From positions 3,968,001-4,032,000 of the forward strand of contig NZ_CP042997.1 in assembly GCF_008087625.1 (NCBI RefSeq): 64,000 nucleotides of DNA, given 5' to 3'. Shown here in pieces: positions 60,319 through 64,000 of this stretch. The stretch comes from Aquisphaera giovannonii. GTDB taxonomy: Bacteria > Planctomycetota > Planctomycetia > Isosphaerales > Isosphaeraceae. The notes beneath the pieces are model-generated. The model did not search any database. It saw only the letters and a list, made by a program, of their open reading frames with translations, and was not told the origin of the DNA. Positions within the stretch are counted from its first letter, which is position 1. Every line of letters begins with the position of its first letter. A program made the position numbers and the translations under genes.

Positions 60319-62022
60319 TCAGCGGGGCAGCGTGTACAGGTCCAGGTGCTCGAGCAGGTCGAGCGCCCAGGGGTGGGTCCACGGGTTGCGGACGGCGTAG
60401 CCGACGGACAGGACCGACACCAGGAGCGCCAGCAGCGAGAGCCCCCGCACCCACCGACGCCCCTGGCCGCCGGCCACGCCGGCCGGCAGCACGATCAGCC
60501 AGAAGGGGATGATCCAGAAGAGCCAGCGCAGGCCCTGCGTCGACCCGCCGTAGTTGCGCGCCTGCGGGGCCTGGGTGTAGAAGGCCAGGATCACGAGGGT
60601 GAGCACGGCCGTGATCCACGCCCCGACGGCCATCGGCTCGCCCCCCCGGCGCAGGAGCACCCACCAGCTCGCGAGGGCGAGGATGGCGAGCAGGCCCGGG
60701 ATGGCGAGCAGGCCGGGGACGTACTCGTGCAGCCTCCCCCCGGCCTTCCAGGCCGACGGGTCGTAGGCCACCCAGATCCCGACCCCCGCCGAGAGGAGGA
60801 AGATGAGCGAGGCCGTCACCGCCAGGCCCCGCCCGCCCCCCCTCAGGAGCCGCACCAGCCCGGCCAGCGAGAAGAAGAAGATGGGCGTGAGCGACCAGAA
60901 GCCGTGGTGACCGAGGGTCATGTGGAACAGGTACTTCGCATACGACTCCGCGACGAGCCCCCGCCTCGCGGCCTGCTCCGGGTTGAACCACGGGTCGTTC
61001 AGGGCGTCCAGTTCCAGCGGCGTCTTCCAGAGGCTCCCCTCGTACAGATACGCCTCGGTGCCGAACTCGGTGTAGACCGGGCTGAGCTGTCCGATCGCCG
61101 CATACTGGGCCGCCGCCCCGGCCGCCAGCGGCACGACGGCCGCGGGGAGGAAATACAGGAGCGTCCGCTTCGGAAACCGGAGCAGCAGCAGGCCCCCCGC
61201 CAGGGCCAGGAACGCGAGCGCGGGGATCTCGTTGACCGCCGCGAACGCCGCGAAGAACCCGACGCCGGCGAACCGCCAGCCGGAGAGCATCGCCTCGTCC
61301 CAGATCCTCAGGAGATGGTAGATCGCGAAGAAGGCGCTGAACGCCGCGATCGTGTGGTTGTTCAGCGTCTGCGTGAATGGCAGCAGATACGTCCCGAAGG
61401 CCGCGGCGACCAGGCTGAAGAACCACGCCCAGTCCCCCGGCGCGTAGCGGTCCAGGAACCTCGCGTAGAGGACCAGGAAGAAGGCGAACGGGACGATGTT
61501 CAGGAGGATCATCACCGGCTTGAAGTAGAAGACGTACGCCGGCCACTTCGCCGGCTCCGCCGGCTTCTCCAGCACCCCCTTCACGCCCCCCGGCGCGGCC
61601 GGGTCGGGCTTCTGGACCCAACGCTCCTCCCGCTCCTGGAGCACCACCCGGTCCAGCGGCACCCCGGAAAGCTTCCGGGCCGGGTAGAGCATCCCGGCGA
61701 TGAGCGTGGACAGCAGGGCCGGCTTGCTCGAGTAATAGTGCTTCGCCGCCTCGTCATCCTTCGCCGCACCCGCGGGCGCCCGCCTCACCTTGTCCTGCGT
61801 CTCCGACAGCCACGGGCAATCGTCGATGACGTACGTCCCCCGCTCCAGAAGGCTCCAGACGGTGCACCAGCGGGAGATGTCGTTCGCCCCCATCATCGAC
61901 GGCTGGCGGAGGAGCACCCCCAGCGCCAGGGCCACGCTCGCCGCGATGACGATCGACGCCACGGAGGCGCGAGGCTCCGCCCGTCGCGGCTCGAACTCGG
62001 GGTCGAGGTTCTCTTCCTGCAT
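60319..62022 (-). CDS. Polytopic membrane protein, GT-C-like
   Basis: 567 residues with about 12 hydrophobic segments. The first loop has DISRWCTVWSLLERGTYVID followed by HYYSSKPALLSTLIAGMLYP, the pattern seen in GT-C-type glycosyltransferases and related planctomycete proteins, but without a clear DD/DE pair. The centre has FKPVMILLNIVPFAFFLVLY, LPFTQTLNNHTIAAFSAFFA and FHMTLGHHGFWSLTPIFFF, and the end GSTQGLRWLFWIIPFWLIV. It may transfer a sugar from a lipid carrier. ATG 62022 precedes a charged 20-residue N-terminus. It follows nadR by 98 bases on the same strand. Confidence 0.75.
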   Translation of the reverse strand: MQEENLDPEFEPRRAEPRASVASIVIAASVALALGVLLRQPSMMGANDISRWCTVWSLLERGTYVIDDCPWLSETQDKVRRAPAGAAKDDEAAKHYYSSKPALLSTLIAGMLYPARKLSGVPLDRVVLQEREERWVQKPDPAAPGGVKGVLEKPAEPAKWPAYVFYFKPVMILLNIVPFAFFLVLYARFLDRYAPGDWAWFFSLVAAAFGTYLLPFTQTLNNHTIAAFSAFFAIYHLLRIWDEAMLSGWRFAGVGFFAAFAAVNEIPALAFLALAGGLLLLRFPKRTLLYFLPAAVVPLAAGAAAQYAAIGQLSPVYTEFGTEAYLYEGSLWKTPLELDALNDPWFNPEQAARRGLVAESYAKYLFHMTLGHHGFWSLTPIFFFSLAGLVRLLRGGGRGLAVTASLIFLLSAGVGIWVAYDPSAWKAGGRLHEYVPGLLAIPGLLAILALASWWVLLRRGGEPMAVGAWITAVLTLVILAFYTQAPQARNYGGSTQGLRWLFWIIPFWLIVLPAGVAGGQGRRWVRGLSLLALLVSVLSVGYAVRNPWTHPWALDLLEHLDLYTLPR

Positions 62023-62119
62023 CGTCTTGCTCGCGGGGGGTGGATGGGGCGAGTCTCCGCGGCGGGGCCTGCGGGAAGCCGCCGACGCCCCTCTAGCATC
62101 GGGGCCGCGCCCGCCCCTG

Positions 62120-63130
62120 TCAACGCCGGCCCCCGGGCGTACCCCCGACCGGCCGGGGCTCGCGTAGGAGGCCATCGATCGCGGCGATCGCCCCCGCCTC
62201 GCGGCCCTCGAACGGGCCCTCCAACACGCGGCAGGGGACGCCGCCGGCCATGAGCTGCTCCAGAAACCGGTCGTGCATCCAGCCTCGGATCCGCTCCCCG
62301 TCCCGGAAGCCGTCCTGCACGAAGGGGACGTCCGGGGCGGCCAGCAGGTACAGGTCCGCCCGATCCCGCGCGCCGATGGCGTCCACCTCGGGGTCGCGAT
62401 GGTGCTCGTAGCGCTCGAACCACGTCCCGGTGGCGAAGGCGTTCGTGTCGCAGATCAGCACCCGGTCTGCGACGCGCGCCAGGGCCTCCTCGCGCGCCCG
62501 CTGCTCGGTCGCGATGTGGACGAACTCCTCCCGGGTCCAGGCCGGCGTCGGCCCGTCCATGGGGAGCCCCGCGACCTTCTTCTCCCAGTGTTCCCGGCCG
62601 TACTCCGGCACCCAGGCGGTATGGTAATGCACGGCCAACCGCTGCGCCAGGGTCGTCTTGCCCGTGGACTCGGCACCGACCAGCACGACCCGGCGGACGA
62701 AGTGGGCGCGGACGCAGGGTTCCAGCCATTCCAGGTGATCGAGCGGCGACTCCCGGACCTTCGTCCCGGAGATCGGGACCGCGGCCCTCGGCCGATCGAC
62801 GAGGACGTGTCGCGTCCCCATCAGCCGGGCGTACTCCCAGCCGTAATCCTCGCTCGTGAAGACGACGTCCGGGGCCCGGCCCAGGTACCGCACCGTGAAC
62901 TGGGCCCACTGGCGGCTGTCGTCCTCGAGCTCGTCGGGCACGAGGCGGACGTCGCAGTCGGGGTGGATCTCCTCCAGCCAGGCCTTCCGCAGCTCCCCCG
63001 GGATCGCCTGCGAGGGATGATGGGCGACCATGACGACCAGGTGGTCGACCTGCCGCCTCGCGGTGTCGATCAAGTGCTTGTGGCCGCGGTGGGGCGGGTA
63101 GAACTTGCCGACGATGAAGCCGAGCGTCAT
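62120..63130 (-). CDS. nadR: NadR-type bifunctional NMN adenylyltransferase / nicotinamide riboside kinase
   Basis: 336 residues. N-terminal nucleotidyltransferase: FIVGKFYPPHRGHKHLIDTA (HxGH), and PISGTKVRESPLDHLEW with the ISGTKVR motif of NadR. C-terminal kinase: RVVLVGAESTGKTTLAQRLA (P-loop) and VLICDTNAFATGTWFERY, then the late LLAAPDVPFVQDGFRDGE. It lacks the N-terminal helix-turn-helix of the E. coli repressor form, so it is a plain enzyme. It turns nicotinamide riboside into NMN and then NAD. The start overlaps the stop of pnuC by ATGA. Confidence 0.93.
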   Translation of the reverse strand: MTLGFIVGKFYPPHRGHKHLIDTARRQVDHLVVMVAHHPSQAIPGELRKAWLEEIHPDCDVRLVPDELEDDSRQWAQFTVRYLGRAPDVVFTSEDYGWEYARLMGTRHVLVDRPRAAVPISGTKVRESPLDHLEWLEPCVRAHFVRRVVLVGAESTGKTTLAQRLAVHYHTAWVPEYGREHWEKKVAGLPMDGPTPAWTREEFVHIATEQRAREEALARVADRVLICDTNAFATGTWFERYEHHRDPEVDAIGARDRADLYLLAAPDVPFVQDGFRDGERIRGWMHDRFLEQLMAGGVPCRVLEGPFEGREAGAIAAIDGLLREPRPVGGTPGGRR

Positions 63131-63807
63131 CCCGCGACCTCCCCCTCGGGCTGCCCCTTGGCGGTCGCCTCCCGCCCTCGCCATTCGAGCAGCCCCATGA
63201 CCGCCATCCCCAGGAAGATCGCGTAGAGCACCGCGGTCAGGTGGAGCGACTTCGACGCATAGAGCGGCACGTAGATCGCATCGACGAGGATCCAGGCCAG
63301 CCAGCTCTCCGGCCGCTTTCGGTTCAGCAGCCATTGTGCCCCGAGGCTGATGGACGTCGTCAAGGCGTCCCAGAATGGCGCGGAGCCGCCCGAACGCGCG
63401 AGGACCGGCCAGAGGGCCGCCGTCATCGCGACGACCGCGAGGGCCACGCCGAGCCGCTCCGCGACGCCGGCGCCGGCGACCCTCAGCCCCGCGTGATCCT
63501 CGCCGCCGCGGACCCAGAGGTACCATCCCCGGCACCCGAGGACGAAGTACACCGCCTGCAGGCCCGCGTCCGCGAGCAGCCCCGCGCGGGCGAAGACGAC
63601 CAGGAACGTCGCGACGTTGACCAGGCCGATCGGGAAGTTCCAGGGATTCTCCTTCACCGTCAGCCAGACGCAGGCCGCGCCCGTGACGAAGGACGCGGCC
63701 TCGAGAGGGCTCGCGGCGCCCTTGGCGGCCATCCCCAGGGCCACGGACGCGACCAGGCCGATGAGGGCCGCCCCCCGCATCGCGACGAGACGTCGGCCGC
63801 CGCTCAT
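63127..63807 (-). CDS. pnuC: PnuC nicotinamide riboside transporter
   Basis: 226 residues with about seven membrane helices. Signature segments: NPWNFPIGLVNVATFLVVFA, ADAGLQAVYFVLGCRGWYLW, and the C-terminal RPESWLAWILVDAIYVPLYA and KSLHLTAVLYAIFLGMAVMG, with the Trp/Asn residues that bind the ribonucleoside. PnuC lets nicotinamide riboside enter by facilitated diffusion; it is trapped by phosphorylation. The kinase is encoded right behind it. GAGGAGG precedes ATG 63807, and the start overlaps the stop of the upstream glycosyltransferase by ATGA. Confidence 0.95.
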   Translation of the reverse strand: MSGGRRLVAMRGAALIGLVASVALGMAAKGAASPLEAASFVTGAACVWLTVKENPWNFPIGLVNVATFLVVFARAGLLADAGLQAVYFVLGCRGWYLWVRGGEDHAGLRVAGAGVAERLGVALAVVAMTAALWPVLARSGGSAPFWDALTTSISLGAQWLLNRKRPESWLAWILVDAIYVPLYASKSLHLTAVLYAIFLGMAVMGLLEWRGREATAKGQPEGEVAG

Positions 63808-64000
63808 CCGGCCGCGTCCTCCTCGCCCGGCGGGTCCAGCCGCTCGGCGACGCTGTACGTGTCGCCCGGGCGGATGTTGTAGGAGGTTACCATCTCGGCG
63901 ACGATGCCCACGCCCAGTAGCTGCACGCCCACGATCAGGAAGCCCAGGGCGTAGAAGAGCAGGGGGCGGTTGCCGATCGGCCGCTCGCCCGCGGCCCAGA
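63804..64000 (-). CDS. C-terminal part of a GT2-family glycosyltransferase (partial, cut by window edge)
   Basis: The reading frame enters from the right edge and stops at 63804-63806. It encodes NRPLLFYALGFLIVGVQLLG, VGIVAEMV and YNIRPGDTYSVAERLD, then an acidic tail. This helix plus (A/L)E(L/M) and Y-x-V-x-E ending is typical of the C-terminal membrane part of dolichyl/undecaprenyl-phosphate GT2 transferases. The catalytic part lies outside the window. Its stop overlaps the pnuC start by 4 bases. Confidence 0.75.
   Translation of the reverse strand, partial: WAAGERPIGNRPLLFYALGFLIVGVQLLGVGIVAEMVTSYNIRPGDTYSVAERLDPPGEEDAAG

Noticed and set aside
63100-63807. NAD or nicotinamide riboswitch before pnuC
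   Set aside because: pnuC starts inside the end of the glycosyltransferase gene, so there is no leader that could hold one.

Overview
This 64 kb, very GC-rich window looks like chromosomal DNA of a planctomycete, probably of the Isosphaeraceae (Singulisphaera/Aquisphaera/Paludisphaera type). The evidence is in gene content. It has paired DUF1592+DUF1552 and DUF1549/DUF1553+DUF1501 cytochrome-like and Tat-secreted proteins, a DUF1559 prepilin-like protein, a TIGR03067 protein, an Uma2-type nuclease, several ThuA/GH/amidohydrolase secreted enzymes, and two Hanks-type protein kinases. I see no rRNA, tRNA, CRISPR array, phage or insertion-sequence transposase.

Layout. 1-6.2 kb: start of a leftward P-loop ATPase (cut by the window edge), a Ser/Thr kinase just upstream of accA, a 0.9 kb stretch without a clear gene, a 2'-5' RNA ligase-like protein, a DUF2256 zinc ribbon, a secreted helical protein and a frameshifted Uma2 gene. 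6.4-12.9 kb: a leftward unit of GntR/FCD regulator, DUF1592 and DUF1552, with a perfect 13-bp palindrome upstream of the regulator and an inverted-repeat element between the last two genes. 13.1-19.7 kb: DUF1549/DUF1553, DUF1501, an MFS carrier and a glycerophosphodiesterase. 20-29.6 kb: a Gly/Met-rich coiled-coil protein, a CocE-like hydrolase, a GH43 arabinanase-like enzyme, a DUF3472 protein, a triple-YbjQ protein, a second inverted-repeat element, a DUF1559 protein and a large membrane protein.

29.6-41.1 kb: a TPR/ST7-like protein, a ThuA protein, an AraC regulator divergent from an unusual fusion (DUF5060/DUF4038-type glycosidase plus DUF1593), a DUF4112 membrane protein, a fusion of two amidohydrolases, and a TIGR03067 protein. 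41.2-51.4 kb: a leucine-rich-repeat protein, an MMPL/RND-type exporter, an Nramp-like carrier lacking the usual metal motifs, a second kinase and a polytopic membrane protein. 52-56.4 kb: a K+/H+-exchange-like protein, an EEP-fold nuclease/phosphatase, a 29-residue membrane peptide divergent from an ArsR regulator, then creatininase plus MFS. 56.6-64 kb: an OmpR/HK pair, a phosphoribosyltransferase and alpha/beta hydrolase pair, a membrane protein, and a tightly overlapping GT2-pnuC-nadR unit for nicotinamide riboside uptake and conversion to NAD.

The general theme is scavenging. Secreted hydrolases and cytochrome-like surface proteins sit with sugar or organic-anion carriers and local regulators (GntR, AraC, ArsR, two-component). 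The most unusual items are the two enzyme fusions, the triple YbjQ protein, the divergent Nramp homologue, the split version of the phosphoribosyltransferase/dienelactone-hydrolase fusion, and the two non-coding inverted-repeat elements. All functions are inferred by reading the translations; no database search was possible.
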